A stretch of DNA of 64,000 nt from DATFDN01 sp963756495 (GCA_963756495.1 CAVWNS010000001.1:496001-560000); one strand, 5' to 3'. Positions 53,503-63,808 are shown, counted from the stretch's first letter. The notes: a model not told the origin generated them from the letters alone. Numbers and translations: made by a program.

Positions 53503-54603
53503 TCACCCCGGCCCTCTCCCCCCGCGAGCGCGGGGGGAGAGGGAGGCGTTTTCGGACGCATAGACCAGGACGCGGTCGGCGGGCGCGCCGAGGCGGAGTG
53601 CCTCGCCTGGCCGCACCCTGACATCGGCGCGGAAGAACAGGTCCGTGCCGTCAGCGGCGCGGGCGAGGCCGGCGTAGTCGCGGCCGCGGTACTCGGCGCT
53701 TTCCACCACGGCGGCAATCGGGGCGTCGGGCGCGGGGGTCAGGTCCTCGGGGCGGATGGCCGCGATGGCGGCGGCGGACGGGTCGCCCACCGGCGTGCCG
53801 GCGATCTCGGCGCCGGCGATGCGCACCAGCACCTGCTCGCCAGCCGGGCGGGCGGAGGTGCGGATCAGGTTGCGATAGCCCATGAACTCGGCGACGTCGG
53901 GGTGCGCGGGGCGGGCGTACAGATCCTCCGGCGTGCCGACCTGGCGCACCGCGCCGTCGCGCATGACCACGATCCGGTCGGCCAGCGACAGCGCCTCGTC
54001 CTGATCGTGGGTGACGTAGATCGTGGCGCTGCCGAGCAGGTTGTGGATGCGCCTGATCTCGGCGCGCATCTCCAGGCGCAGCTTGGCGTCGAGGTTCGAC
54101 AGCGGCTCGTCCATCAGCACCAGCGGCGGCTCGACCACGATGGCGCGGGCGATGGCGACGCGCTGCTGCTGGCCGCCCGAGAGCTGGCCGGGGAGCTTGT
54201 CGCCCTGCGTGGTCAGGCGCACCAGCGCCAGCGCCTCGTCCACGCGACGCGCGATCTCGCTCTTCGGGCGGCGCTGCGAGACCAGGCCGAAGGCCACGTT
54301 GCGCCGCACCGTGAGGTGCGGAAACAGCGCATAGTTCTGGAACACCATGGCAAAGCCCCGGCTTTCGGGGCCAAGCTGGTCGATGCGCCGCTCATCGAGC
54401 CAGATCGCCCCGTCGGTGAGCGACAGGAGCCCGGCAATGCAGTTGAGCGCCGTGGACTTGCCGCAGCCCGAGGGGCCGAGCAGGGCGACGAACTCGCCCC
54501 GCTCCACCACCAGGCTGACCTCGTGCAAGGCGTTCAGCGCCCCGAAGGCGCGACTGATCCGCTCCAGCCGCAGCGCGCGGAAGTCGCGCGAGGCGAGCGC
54601 CAT
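53503..54603 (-). CDS. Polyamine-type ABC transporter ATP-binding protein (PotA-like)
   Basis: 366 residues. Walker A is LLGPSGCGKSTALNCIAGLL, Q-loop AMVFQNYALFPHLTVRRNVA, signature QLSGGQQQRVAIARAI, Walker B PLVLMDEPLSNLDAKLRLEM and H-loop YVTHDQDEALSLADRIVVM. The last roughly 110 residues are the TOBE-type regulatory domain (ALRLGAPADRVLVYASENAS). The 3' coding end contains a perfect 14-bp inverted repeat (53512-53543). It directly follows the binding-protein gene. Confidence 0.9.
   Translation of the reverse strand: MALASRDFRALRLERISRAFGALNALHEVSLVVERGEFVALLGPSGCGKSTALNCIAGLLSLTDGAIWLDERRIDQLGPESRGFAMVFQNYALFPHLTVRRNVAFGLVSQRRPKSEIARRVDEALALVRLTTQGDKLPGQLSGGQQQRVAIARAIVVEPPLVLMDEPLSNLDAKLRLEMRAEIRRIHNLLGSATIYVTHDQDEALSLADRIVVMRDGAVRQVGTPEDLYARPAHPDVAEFMGYRNLIRTSARPAGEQVLVRIAGAEIAGTPVGDPSAAAIAAIRPEDLTPAPDAPIAAVVESAEYRGRDYAGLARAADGTDLFFRADVRVRPGEALRLGAPADRVLVYASENASLSPRARGGRGPG
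53512..53543. repeat. 14-bp perfect inverted repeat at the end of the ATPase gene
   Basis: CCCTCTCCCCCCGC (53512-53525) and GCGGGGGGAGAGGG (53530-53543) with a 4-nt loop form a very stable hairpin. Similar CCCCTCCC/GGGAGGGG elements lie at 59329-59413 and near 11387-11412. It lacks a T-run on the minus strand, so it is not a classical terminator. It lies within the end of the coding sequence. Confidence 0.7.
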
Positions 54604-54605
54604 CG

Positions 54606-55775
54606 CTACTTGCCGACGTTGGCGCCGATCTGCTGGTCCCAGCGCTGGAACGCATAGACCAGCTTGTCGGCATCCAGCGGCGTCTCGCTGGGCACCTCGG
54701 CGATCAGCCGGTCGTACATGGGCCGGCCGTACTCCTTAATGATCTGCTGACTTTTCGCCGGCGCCATCGACAGCGGCACGTCCTTCACGGCCGGGCCGGG
54801 ATAGAAATAGCCGGCGTCGTACGTGTACGCCTGGGCCGGCGGGGTCAGCATGTAGGCGATCAGGTTGACCAGCGCGGCGAGCTTCGCATCGCTCACCCCC
54901 TTGGGCACGAGCAGGTACTGCGCGTCCGTCACCCAACGGAAGTTCTGCAACGTGCCGACCTCGGCCTCCTTCGGCACCACGCCGAGCGCGCGCGGGTTGA
55001 TGTCCCAGCCGGTCATGGTCACGATCATGTCGCGCGAGCCCTCGCCCAGCTCCTTCATCGTGGCCGAGGTGCCGGTCGGGTAGTATTCGACGTTGCGTCC
55101 CAGCTCCCGCAGATAGGCCCAGGTCTTGTCCCAGCCGGCCTTGGGGTCCTTCGCGTCCTTGTCGCCGAGGATGTAGGGCAGGCCCTGGAGCCAGGTGCGG
55201 CCGGGGCCGGAGTTGGCGGGGCGCGCGTACAGGAACCGGCGGGGATTCTGCTTGGTGTAGTCGAGCAACTCCTGCGCGGTGCGGGGCGGTTGCTTGACCG
55301 CATCCGGCATGTATTCGAGCAGCGGCCCGGCCGGGCAGAACACCATGCAGACCGCCTGATCCAGCGCCAGGCCCTGCATCTTCCAGGCGCCGGGAAGGTA
55401 GGTCTGTTGCAGGTTCGGGAGGCTGGATGCGTGCTCGCGCGGGATCGGAATCCAGAGATTCTGGTCGATGCCGGCAGACAGCGCGTCGGTGCCGCCGAGC
55501 ACGAGGTCGATCTCCACCCGGCCGGCCGATTGCTGCGCCTTGATCTTGCCCGCCAGCTCCGGCGCTGGGGCCTGCGAGAAGGTCACGCGCGAGACCGCGT
55601 TCGGGTTGGCGCGCGCAAACGCCTCGATGGGCGCCTGCACGAGCTGGAGCGCGCCGCCGACATCGATGATGTTGAGCACCACCGGAGCCGCCGCGATGGC
55701 GGCGTCCGCGCCGCGCGCCGCCAGCCCCGCCATGCCGCCCAGCAGCCCGCGACGCGACGTGTTCAGTCCGGCCAT
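54606..55775 (-). CDS. Extracellular solute-binding protein with Tat-type signal (polyamine/iron-type ABC importer)
   Basis: 389 residues. The N-terminus MAGLNTSRRGLLGGMAGLAA has the SRRxLL twin-arginine motif. The mature part resembles family 1/spermidine-type binding proteins (GGALQLVQAPIEAFARANPN, AGRVEIDLVLGGTDALSAGI, DMIVTMTGWDINPRALGVVP, NLIAYMLTPPAQAYTYDAGY). It feeds the PotA/PotB/PotC-like proteins encoded directly downstream. The ligand is not determined. It is the first gene of the operon. Confidence 0.85.
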   Translation of the reverse strand: MAGLNTSRRGLLGGMAGLAARGADAAIAAAPVVLNIIDVGGALQLVQAPIEAFARANPNAVSRVTFSQAPAPELAGKIKAQQSAGRVEIDLVLGGTDALSAGIDQNLWIPIPREHASSLPNLQQTYLPGAWKMQGLALDQAVCMVFCPAGPLLEYMPDAVKQPPRTAQELLDYTKQNPRRFLYARPANSGPGRTWLQGLPYILGDKDAKDPKAGWDKTWAYLRELGRNVEYYPTGTSATMKELGEGSRDMIVTMTGWDINPRALGVVPKEAEVGTLQNFRWVTDAQYLLVPKGVSDAKLAALVNLIAYMLTPPAQAYTYDAGYFYPGPAVKDVPLSMAPAKSQQIIKEYGRPMYDRLIAEVPSETPLDADKLVYAFQRWDQQIGANVGK

Positions 55776-55939
55776 GTTGCCTCCCTGGCGTTGTCCGTTG
55801 GCATTGTCCCGCTGGCGTTTCCGGGAGCAGATCGGCTGGTATCAATCGCTTGCGGAATAGACGGCGGACATGCGCCTGTCCAGCGCCACGCGGGCGGGAG
55901 GCTGCGTCAGCGATCCCCCGGCGGGTTCGCCCGCGCCGA

Positions 55940-57019
55940 CTATCGCACTGCCAGCCGCGTGCCGGCTGTCAGCAAGCTCGCGAATGCGCGCCGCCACACC
56001 GCCTTGCGCCGCTCCGTGACCTCCGCGAGGGCGAGGATGACGAGCGGCGTCATGGTCAGCAGCGCCAGCCGCGAATTCCAGGACGTGGCGTCCGCCGGCA
56101 TCATGGCGCGCAGGAAGGCCATCACCGGGAAATGGAACAGGTAGGCGGCGAAGGTCGCGCCGGCCAGCCACCTGATCGCACGCGCCGCCCGCGACGGCAG
56201 GCGCGCCGCCCACGACCCCGCCGCCCCGAGACCCAGGAGCTGCGCGGAAAACAGCAGCCCGATGAGGTAGTCCTGCGGCAACTCCTTGCGATCCAGCCAG
56301 TCGGGCGTCAGGCCAAACGGGCGGCCGTATCGGGTCGCGCCCGCCTCGTAGACGGTCCACAACGCGACCGGCGCCAGGACGAGCATGCGCTGCATCCTGG
56401 CGGTCCGCGGCACGCCCCGGCGACGCAGGCGCCAGCAGGCGAACCCGGCAAGCCAGAGCGGGAACAGGACCGCGATCCGGGGACCGGCGAGCAGCATCGC
56501 CGCGAGCGCACCGGGCATGCGCCAGCGCGCCGGGGCGAAGCAGCCGATGCCGAAGATCACGTAGTACCAGACCTCGTAGCCGAGCGACCAGTAAGGCACG
56601 TCCGATCCGACCGGCGTCTCCCAGCTCCAGACCTGGTTGACGAAACAGAGGCCGCTGAACGCCTGCCAGGCCGGATGGTCGGGCTGGTATTTCGGCAGGG
56701 CCGCGTACACGCCTGGGTCAACGGCGCGGCCGACGGCGTCGAGCAGGAACGTCGCCGCCAGCGCCGGCAGCGCCACCGAATAGATGCGCGCCGCGCGGTT
56801 CACCGCGTATGTCGCACCCGAGGCTTCCCGGACATCCGCCGCGTAGCCTATCAGGTAGCCGGACAGGACGAAGAACACGTCCACGGCCTCGGCCCCGTAC
56901 GGCTGGAACTGCCACAGCAGGCCGCCCGAGAAGGCCTGGGTCGCGTAGTGCGAGAGGAAGACGGCAGCGGCCGCGGTGACGCGGACGACATCGAGGGTGA
57001 GCGATTCGCCGCGGTCCAC
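55940..57019 (-). CDS. Acyltransferase family protein (acyltransferase 3, OafA/YrhL-like)
   Basis: 359 residues from GTG 57019 with GGAG upstream. The acyltransferase-3 start is seen: LTLDVVRVTAAAAVFLSHYA (the catalytic His region) and AVDVFFVLSGYLIGY (VFFVLSGYL motif). Further membrane helices follow (LAAMLLAGPRIAVLFPLWLA, LLFSAQLLGLGAAG, AAYLFHFPVMAFL). Members O-acetylate polysaccharides or lipids. It is a single gene; the gap to the binding-protein gene is about 160 bp. Confidence 0.85.
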   Translation of the reverse strand: MDRGESLTLDVVRVTAAAAVFLSHYATQAFSGGLLWQFQPYGAEAVDVFFVLSGYLIGYAADVREASGATYAVNRAARIYSVALPALAATFLLDAVGRAVDPGVYAALPKYQPDHPAWQAFSGLCFVNQVWSWETPVGSDVPYWSLGYEVWYYVIFGIGCFAPARWRMPGALAAMLLAGPRIAVLFPLWLAGFACWRLRRRGVPRTARMQRMLVLAPVALWTVYEAGATRYGRPFGLTPDWLDRKELPQDYLIGLLFSAQLLGLGAAGSWAARLPSRAARAIRWLAGATFAAYLFHFPVMAFLRAMMPADATSWNSRLALLTMTPLVILALAEVTERRKAVWRRAFASLLTAGTRLAVR

Positions 57020-57113
57020 GCTTGGGTCTCCACGCGATGACACCGCATAGCCCGATCGCACGAACCGCGCAACGAAATCCCGGCAAGCCGGGCGGACAAC
57101 GGGGCAGAGGTCG

Positions 57114-57611
57114 ATGAGCGAAACCGACGATGCTAGCACCGATCGCGGCGCGCGCTGGACGCTGCGGCCGATCGGCGTGCTGCGGACCCCGTTCCGGACA
57201 GTGGACGCGTGTCCCCGCAATGGCCGCCAGCCCAACCCGCCACCACCCTGCGAGGCGCACGTGTTTCCCGAATATGCGCTCGGGCTGGCGAGCCTGGAGG
57301 GATTCAGCCACCTGATCGCCCTTTACTGGCTGCACGAGGCGGGCGAGCCGACGCTGGTGGTGCGCCCGCGCTTCGACCCGGCCCCGCGCGGGGTCTTCGC
57401 CACCCGCGCGCCGCGCCGGCCCAATCCAATCGGGCTTGCCGTCGTGGCGTTCGACGGGTTCGCTGGCCCGGCAACGCTGCGGCTCCGCTATCTCGACTGC
57501 GTGGACAACACGCCGCTGATCGACCTCAAGCCCTACCTGCCGAACACCGACAGCGAGCCGGCGGCGCGCATGGGCTGGCTCGCGCCGCATGCCACGCCGC
57601 GCACGCCGTGA
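57114..57611 (+). CDS. trmO: tRNA m6t6A37 methyltransferase TrmO (TsaA family)
   Basis: 165 residues from ATG 57114. TsaA family motifs: LRPIGVLRTPFRTVDACPRN, LASLEGFSHLIALYWLHEAG, GVFATRAPRRPNPIGLAVVA (RAPxRPNPIGL) and YLDCVDNTPLIDLKPYLP (DxxPLIDLKPY). TrmO methylates t6A at position 37 of some tRNAs. It is on the strand opposite the acyltransferase gene. Confidence 0.85.
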   Translation: MSETDDASTDRGARWTLRPIGVLRTPFRTVDACPRNGRQPNPPPPCEAHVFPEYALGLASLEGFSHLIALYWLHEAGEPTLVVRPRFDPAPRGVFATRAPRRPNPIGLAVVAFDGFAGPATLRLRYLDCVDNTPLIDLKPYLPNTDSEPAARMGWLAPHATPRTP

Positions 57612-57776
57612 CTCCGTGCGGGCCAAGCGGCGCCGTTGACTTGCCGGCGCGGCTTCGTCACCCTGGACCCCGAGGCTTGATGCGCCGTGGACGCAAGAAT
57701 CACAGCGCCGTGAATCAGGGAGGACGGATGGGCATCCGACGTGGCGCGGGTCACGCATACTACTCCCGGGCCACGC

Positions 57777-58581
57777 ATGTCTGACACGATCGGGCGGGTG
57801 GACAGCCCGTTACTGAGCGTCCAAGGCGTGGTTGTCCGCTTTGGTGGCGTCGTAGCCCTGGCCGGCGTTTCGTTTGATGTCGGTCGTAATCAGATATGTG
57901 GGCTGATCGGCCCGAACGGCTCGGGCAAGACCACCCTCTTCAACTGCATCAGCGCCATCTATCGCTACGGCGAGGGCGACATCCTGTTCGAGGGCACGTC
58001 GATCCACGGCGCGCCGCGCTATCGCATGGCCCCGCTTGGCATCGGCCGCACGTTCCAGAACGTCGCGCTGTTCAGCCGTCTGTCGGTGCGCGACAACATC
58101 CTGGTAGGCGGCCACCATCTCGCCAACTCCGGCTTCATCGCGAACGCGCTCCGCCTGCCGATCGTGCGCACCGAGGAGGCAGCGGCGCGGCGACGACTGC
58201 GCGACCTGCTGGAGCTGCTGGCGTTGGCGGACGTGGCCGACCTGCCCGTGGGCGGCCTGCCCTTCGGCACGCAGAAGCGGGTGGAACTCGGGCGGGCCCT
58301 GATGGGAGCGCCCAAGCTGCTCTTGCTGGACGAGCCGGCGGGCGGGCTCAACCACAGCGAGGTGGACGAGCTGTCCGCGCTGATCCAGCGGCTGCGGACG
58401 CATTTCAACATGTCGGTGCTGGTGGTCGAGCATCACATGAGCATGGTGATGGGGATCTCCGACAAGGTCATCGCGCTGGAGTTCGGGCGCAAGATCGCCG
58501 ACGGAACGCCCGACGAGGTCCGCCGCGAGCCGGAGGTCATTCGCGCCTACCTGGGCGAATCCGAGGAAGAGGCGAGGCAAC

Positions 58582-58598
<17 letters not shown>
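57777..58598 (+). CDS. Branched-chain amino-acid-type ABC transporter ATP-binding protein (LivG-like)
   Basis: 273 residues from ATG 57777. Walker A GLIGPNGSGKTTLFNCISAI, Q-loop GIGRTFQNVALFSRLSVRDN, signature-region PFGTQKRVELGRAL (the usual SGG is replaced by FGT), Walker B LLLLDEPAGGLNHSEVDELS and VLVVEHHM. The LivG-type C-terminal GKxIADGTPDEVRREPEVIR, AYLGE is present. It is the first gene of a Liv operon that continues with LivF. Confidence 0.88.
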
Positions 58599-59295
<697 letters not shown>

Positions 59296-59328
59296 GTGCA
59301 TTCCATGCCGAATGTCGGAGCGCGGCCG

Positions 59329-59413
59329 CCCCCTCCCCCTTCCCCCTCCCGCAAGGGGAGCGGGATTCCGGTACCGACGCCCCCTCCCCTTGCGGGGGGT
59401 TGGGGGGAGGGGA
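59329..59413. repeat. C/G-rich inverted repeats between livF and livH
   Basis: This is a 150-bp gap containing CCCTCCCGCAAGGGGAG and CCCCTCCCCTTGCGGGG, then TTGGGGGGAGGGG, which can fold into overlapping hairpins. Related blocks occur at 53512-53543 and near 11387-11412. The role is unknown; it could dampen transcription within the operon. Confidence 0.6.
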
Positions 59414-59444
59414 TGGTCCCGCTTGAAGTCGGAGGCCTCCGTCC

Positions 59445-60318
59445 GTGATCGGGTTCGCGCATCAGGTCATCTCGGGGCTCGCCAGCGGCAGCATCTATGC
59501 TGCCGTCGCGCTCGCGCTGGTGATGATCTATCAGTCCACCCATCACGTGAACTTCGCGCAGGGCGAGATGGCGACCCTGTCAACCTATATCTGCCTCACG
59601 CTGATCCACGCCGGGGTGCCGTACCTGGGGCGCCTTCTTCCTCACCGTCGTCATCTCGTTCATCATGGGCACCGTCATCGAACGGGTGCTGATCCGCCCG
59701 ATGACGAACGCCCCGATCCTGTCGGCTGTCGGCGTGTTCATCGGCCTGTTGCTGGTCATCAACGCGATGAACGGCTGGGTCTTTGACTACATCATCAAGC
59801 CATTCCCCTCGCCGTTCGGCGGCGGCCAGCCGATGCTGGGCGGTTTCGTCTCCGCCCACGAAATCGGCGAGACCGGGGTCACCCTGCTCGTGCTGCTGCT
59901 GGTCTATCTGTTCTTCCGCCACACCACGCTGGGCCTGGCGATGCGCGCCGCCGCGTTCAACGCGACCTCCTCGCGCCTGTGCGGGGTGCGGGTGAACCAG
60001 ATGCTGATGCTGGGCTGGGGGCTGGCGGCCTCGATCGGCGCGATCGCCGGCATGATGGTCGCGCCGATCGTGTTCCTGGACCCGAACATGATGCTCGGCA
60101 TCCTGACCTACGCGTTCGCGGGCGCCCTGCTGGGCGGCATCGACAACGCGCTGGGCGCGGTGGTCGGCGGCTTCGCGGTGGGCGTGCTGGAGAACATCTT
60201 CGGCGCCTACATTGTCGGCACCGAGCTGAAGCTGACCGTTGCGTTGATCATCATCGTCGCCGTGCTGCTGATCAAGCCCGCGGGGTTGTTCGGGCGCGCG
60301 GTGCAGAGCAGGGTATAG
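59445..60318 (+). pseudogene. Branched-chain amino-acid-type ABC transporter permease (LivH-like), frameshifted
   Basis: GTG 59445 starts VIGFAHQVISGLASGSIYAA, VALALVMIYQSTHHVNFAQG (the LivH start). Near 59625 an extra C (TACCTGGGG) breaks the frame; the next frame continues WGAFFLTVVISFIMGTVIER, VLIRPMTNAPILSAVGVFIG and IDNALGAVVGGFAVGVLENI to TAG 60318. About eight membrane helices are expected in the joined protein. The single indel in a short C-run would inactivate the whole transporter if real, so a sequencing error is a serious possibility. Confidence 0.88.
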
Positions 60319-60321
60319 CCC

Positions 60322-61389
60322 ATGGGTGACAGCGAACTGGCTATGCCGGAGCCGATGGAGGCCCCGAGCGACAGCAGGAGCGGGACCGACGACAGGGATG
60401 GCCGGCTGGAGCCGTGGCGCGTGCTCGCGATCGTGGTCACCATCGGCGTCGCGGTCGCGCTGGCGTTCCTGGTGAACGGCTATCACCTGTTCCAGCTCAC
60501 CATGACGATCTCCTGGGCGTGCGAAATCCTGGGTCTGACCGTGCTGACGGGCATCAACGGCCAGATCTCGCTGGGACACGGCGCGTTCTACGCCGTGGGT
60601 GCCTACGCCACAGCGATCCTGATGTCGAACTACAACTGGCCGTACTGGGCGACCCTGCCGGTCGCCGCCATCGCCTCCGGTGTCCTGGGCTTCCTGGTCG
60701 GCTTCCCCGCCTTGCGGCTGAGCGGGCTCTATCTCGCGCTCACCACCTTGGCCCTCGCGGTCGCCGCGCCGCAGATCCTGAAGGTCAACGCCCTGTCCGA
60801 CCTGACCGGCGGCGTGCAGGGGCTGAGCACCGACAAGGCGGAGGCGCCATTCGGCCTGCCGCTCAATCCCGACCAGTGGATCTACCTGTTCACCCTCGCG
60901 GTGGCCTGCGTGGTGTTCCTGATCGGCTGGAACCTGACACGGGGCCGGATCGGTCGGGCGATGATGGCGATCCGCGACCAGTCGCTGGCCGCGGAATCCA
61001 TGGGCATCAACATCGCCGCGGTGAAGACCCGCACCTTCGCCGCCAGCGCGGCGTTCACCGGCGTCGCCGGCGCGCTGTCCACAATCGCGGTGCAGTTCGT
61101 CGCCCCCGACAGCTTCAATTCCTTCATCTCGATCTGGTTCTTCGTGGGGCTGGTGGTGGGCGGCGTGAATTCCATCGTCGGCGCGCTGTTCGGCGGCGCC
61201 TTCATTGAGTTCATTCCCAACGTGGCAAACGCGATCTCCAAGGCGGCACCCGGCGCGATCTATGGGCTCATCCTGATCGCGTTCATGTTCCTGTTGCCGA
61301 CCGGGATCGCGGGCGGGTTCCGCCAACTGTTCCGCCGCCTTACCGCTCGCCGCCGGCCGCGCGCGGCGGGCGTGGTGCCGGCGGAGTAG
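60322..61389 (+). CDS. Branched-chain amino-acid-type ABC transporter permease (LivM-like)
   Basis: 355 residues, with a polar N-terminal stretch before the first helix (VLAIVVTIGVAVALAFLVNG). The LivM signature is GLTVLTGINGQISLGHGAFY, AVGAYATAIL, and the later GRIGRAMMAIRDQSLAAESM, GINIAAVKTRTFAASAAFTG loop. It pairs with the LivH-like permease three bases upstream. No LivK-type binding protein is encoded in the window, so it is elsewhere or lies beyond the window edge. Confidence 0.9.
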   Translation: MGDSELAMPEPMEAPSDSRSGTDDRDGRLEPWRVLAIVVTIGVAVALAFLVNGYHLFQLTMTISWACEILGLTVLTGINGQISLGHGAFYAVGAYATAILMSNYNWPYWATLPVAAIASGVLGFLVGFPALRLSGLYLALTTLALAVAAPQILKVNALSDLTGGVQGLSTDKAEAPFGLPLNPDQWIYLFTLAVACVVFLIGWNLTRGRIGRAMMAIRDQSLAAESMGINIAAVKTRTFAASAAFTGVAGALSTIAVQFVAPDSFNSFISIWFFVGLVVGGVNSIVGALFGGAFIEFIPNVANAISKAAPGAIYGLILIAFMFLLPTGIAGGFRQLFRRLTARRRPRAAGVVPAE

Positions 61390-61438
61390 CCCTTTCCGCA
61401 TCGGATACGCCGCATCGGATCGCCAAGGAGACGCGCAG

Positions 61439-62245
61439 ATGCACGACATGACCGGCAAGGTCGCGATCGTGACGGGCGCCGGGTCGATCGGCCCGGGCTG
61501 GGGCAACGGCAAGGCCGCCGCCGTGCTGCTGGCGCGCCAGGGCGCCAAGCTCTTCCTGGTGGACATCAACCAAGCCGGGGCCGAGGAGACGCAGGGCCTG
61601 ATCGCCGGCGAGGGCGGGACAAGCGCGGCTCATCGCTGCGACATGCTGGTTGCCGCCGAGGTCGAGGCGATGATGGGCGCCTGCCTGCAACGCTTCGGGC
61701 GCATCGACGCGCTGGTGAACAATGTCGGCGGCTCCGCGCCGGGCGACGCCGTGACGATGCCCGAGGAGGTCTGGGACCGGCAGATCGACTTCAACCTGAA
61801 GACCGCGTTCCTGGGCTGCAAATACGCCCTTCCCGTCATGGAGCGCCAGGGCGGCGGGGCGGTGGTGAACATCAGCTCGGTGGCCGGGCTGCGCAACGAC
61901 GGCCATGGCGGGCGCACCCATGTCGCCTACAGCGCGTCCAAGGCGGCGGTGATCCAGTTCAGCCGCTCGACGGCCGGCGCCTTCGTCAAGAAGGGCATTC
62001 GCGTCAACACCGTCGTCCCCGGCCTGATGCACACGCCGCTGGTCGAGCAGCGCCTGGCCAAGACGGTCGCCGGGGGCGACGCCGCCGCGCTGATCGCCAG
62101 CCGCAACGCGCGCTGCCCGATGGGCCGCATGGGCACCGGCTGGGACGTCGCCAACGCCGTGCTGTTCCTGGCCTCCGACGAGGCCAACTACATCACCGGA
62201 ACCGAGATCGTGGTCGATGGCGGGCTGATCCTGGCCTCGCCGTGA
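61439..62245 (+). CDS. Short-chain dehydrogenase/reductase (SDR)
   Basis: 268 residues from ATG 61439 with AAGGAG upstream. The NAD(P) motif is VTGAGSIGPGWGNGKAAAVL (a TGxxxxxGxG variant), then NNVGG, the catalytic Ser in NISSVAGL and YSASKAAVIQFSRS (Tyr-Lys). The C-terminus VLFLASDEANYITGTEIVVD, GG is classical. It follows the Liv genes by about 50 bp in the same direction, so it may oxidise a substrate imported by them. Confidence 0.9.
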   Translation: MHDMTGKVAIVTGAGSIGPGWGNGKAAAVLLARQGAKLFLVDINQAGAEETQGLIAGEGGTSAAHRCDMLVAAEVEAMMGACLQRFGRIDALVNNVGGSAPGDAVTMPEEVWDRQIDFNLKTAFLGCKYALPVMERQGGGAVVNISSVAGLRNDGHGGRTHVAYSASKAAVIQFSRSTAGAFVKKGIRVNTVVPGLMHTPLVEQRLAKTVAGGDAAALIASRNARCPMGRMGTGWDVANAVLFLASDEANYITGTEIVVDGGLILASP

Positions 62246-62261
62246 CGAGGGAGAGACGCCG

Positions 62262-62825
62262 ATGGCCGAAACACGCTTCCCCGAGCTGACGCCGGAGACG
62301 ATGACGCCGGAGCAGCGGCGCGTCGCGGACTCCATCCAGTCCGGGCCGCGCGGCGCCGGCCTGCGCGGGCCGTTCAACGCCCTGCTGCGCAGCCCCGACC
62401 TCGCCGACGCGGTGCAGAAGGTGGGCGAGATCATCCGCTTCAAAAGCTCGATCCCGGCGCGGCTGAACGAGATGGCGATCCTGCTCGCCGGGCGCCGATG
62501 GACCGCGCAATACGAGTTCTACGCGCATCGCCGTCTCGGCCTGCAAGCCGGGACGCCGGCCGCGATCGCCGATGCCATCGCCGAGGGACGACGGCCCGAC
62601 CCGATGCAACCCGACGAGGCGGATGTGTACGATTTCGCCAGCGAGCTGCTGGAGACAGGACAGGTCAGCGAGCCCGTCTATGCCCGCGCCCTCGCCCGCT
62701 TCGGCGAGCGTGGCGTGATGGATCTGGTCGGTGCCTGCGGCTACTACAGCCTGGTCTCGCTGGTGCTGAACGTGGCGCAGGTGCCGTTGCCGGCTGGCGA
62801 GACGCCGCCGCTGAAACCGCTCTGA
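62262..62825 (+). CDS. Carboxymuconolactone decarboxylase family protein
   Basis: 187 residues, MAETRFPELTPETMTPEQRR. CMD-like parts are GPFNALLRSPDLADAVQKVG, EIIRFKSSIPARLNEMAILL, AGRRWTAQYEFYAHRRLGLQ (the His of the active region, in WTAQYEFYAH) and DLVGACGYYSLVSLVLNVAQ. This branch lacks a CxxC pair and resembles decarboxylase-like rather than AhpD-like members. It begins 17 bp after the SDR stop. Confidence 0.85.
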   Translation: MAETRFPELTPETMTPEQRRVADSIQSGPRGAGLRGPFNALLRSPDLADAVQKVGEIIRFKSSIPARLNEMAILLAGRRWTAQYEFYAHRRLGLQAGTPAAIADAIAEGRRPDPMQPDEADVYDFASELLETGQVSEPVYARALARFGERGVMDLVGACGYYSLVSLVLNVAQVPLPAGETPPLKPL

Positions 62826-62911
62826 CGTCATTCCCGCGCAAGCGGGAACCCAGGCGTGCCGCACCATCTCACCGAAAGCCTGGACCCCCCTTTCGCGGGG
62901 GTGACCGGACA
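62826..62911. repeat. REP-like inverted doublet, locus 3
   Basis: CATTCCCGCGCAAGCGGGAA with CCCAGGCG, then about 30 bp, then the inverted partner CCTGGACCCCCCTTTCGCGG, GGGTGACC. It has the same architecture as 23595-23690 and 32755-32855. Here it sits inside the operon between the CMD-family and LLM genes. Confidence 0.7.
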
Positions 62912-62931
62912 GGAAAGCCCAGGAGACTGAA

Positions 62932-63798
62932 ATGAAATTCGGCCTGCGCTACTGCAACACCGGCCGCTACACCGACCCCAAGGAGGCCAGCGCGCTGTTG
63001 CAGGCCGCCGAGGCGGCCGGGTTCGAGTCCGCCTGGACGGTCGAGCACATCGTCGTGCCCGAGGGCTACCAGTCGGCCTATCCGTACTCCTCCACCGGCA
63101 AGATGCCGGGCAAGGAGTGGGAGTTCGCGCTGCCCGACGCGCTGATGTGGATGGCCTACGTCGCCGCCACCACCTCGCGCATCAGGCTCGGGACGGGCGT
63201 CATCATCCTGCCCGAGCACAACCCGGTGCTGTGCGCCAAGCAGGTCGCCACGCTGGATCATATGTCGGGCGGGCGGGTGATCCTGGGCGTCGGCGTCGGC
63301 TGGCTGAAGGAGGAGTTCGACGCCCTCGGCGTGCCGTTCGAGCCGCGCGGTCGCATGACCGACGAATACATCGCCGTGATGCGCGAGCTGTGGACCGCCG
63401 ACGCGCCGACCTTTGCCGGCGAGTTCGTGCGCTTCGAGAAGGCGCATATGCGCCCCAAGCCCGCGCGGGGCACCGTCCCCATCGTCATCGGCGGCCACAC
63501 CAAAGCGGCCGCGCGACGCGCGGGACGGCTGGGCGACGGGTTCTTTCCGGCGCGCGGCACCACGCCGGAGCTGCTGGAGCTGGTGCGCCAGACCGCGCGC
63601 GAGCACGGACGCGACCCCGACGCGGTCGAGATCACGGTCAGCGCGCCCGACGACCTCGCCACGATCCCGGAGCTGGCGCGCGCCGGCATCCACCGCGTCA
63701 CCATCCCGGTGATGGCGAATGCCGGGCTGGCCAAGCGCATCGGCGGGCCCGACGACGTGCTGGCGTTTCGCGAGGTGATCGAACGCTACGGCGACTGA
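62932..63798 (+). CDS. LLM-class flavin/F420-dependent oxidoreductase
   Basis: 288 residues from ATG 62932 (GGAG upstream). Luciferase-like fold motifs are FGLRYCNTGRYTDPKEASAL, GFESAWTVEHIVVPEGYQSA, IRLGTGVIILPEHNPVLCAK, QVATLDHMSGGRVILGVGVG and RPKPARGTVPIVIGGHTKAA. The TIGR03619-type start and VGVGWLKEEFDALGV suggest an F420-dependent or FMN-reduced enzyme. It is probably part of the catabolic run after the Liv transporter. Confidence 0.88.
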   Translation: MKFGLRYCNTGRYTDPKEASALLQAAEAAGFESAWTVEHIVVPEGYQSAYPYSSTGKMPGKEWEFALPDALMWMAYVAATTSRIRLGTGVIILPEHNPVLCAKQVATLDHMSGGRVILGVGVGWLKEEFDALGVPFEPRGRMTDEYIAVMRELWTADAPTFAGEFVRFEKAHMRPKPARGTVPIVIGGHTKAAARRAGRLGDGFFPARGTTPELLELVRQTAREHGRDPDAVEITVSAPDDLATIPELARAGIHRVTIPVMANAGLAKRIGGPDDVLAFREVIERYGD

Positions 63799-63808
63799 GG
63801 AGGCAGAC

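Noticed and set aside
53512..53543. Rho-independent terminator
   Set aside because: The hairpin is strong but lies inside coding sequence and has no following T-run on the transcribed strand.
59596..61569. Long minus-strand open frame opposite livH and livM
   Set aside because: It has no protein family features; the plus strand encodes two clear permeases.
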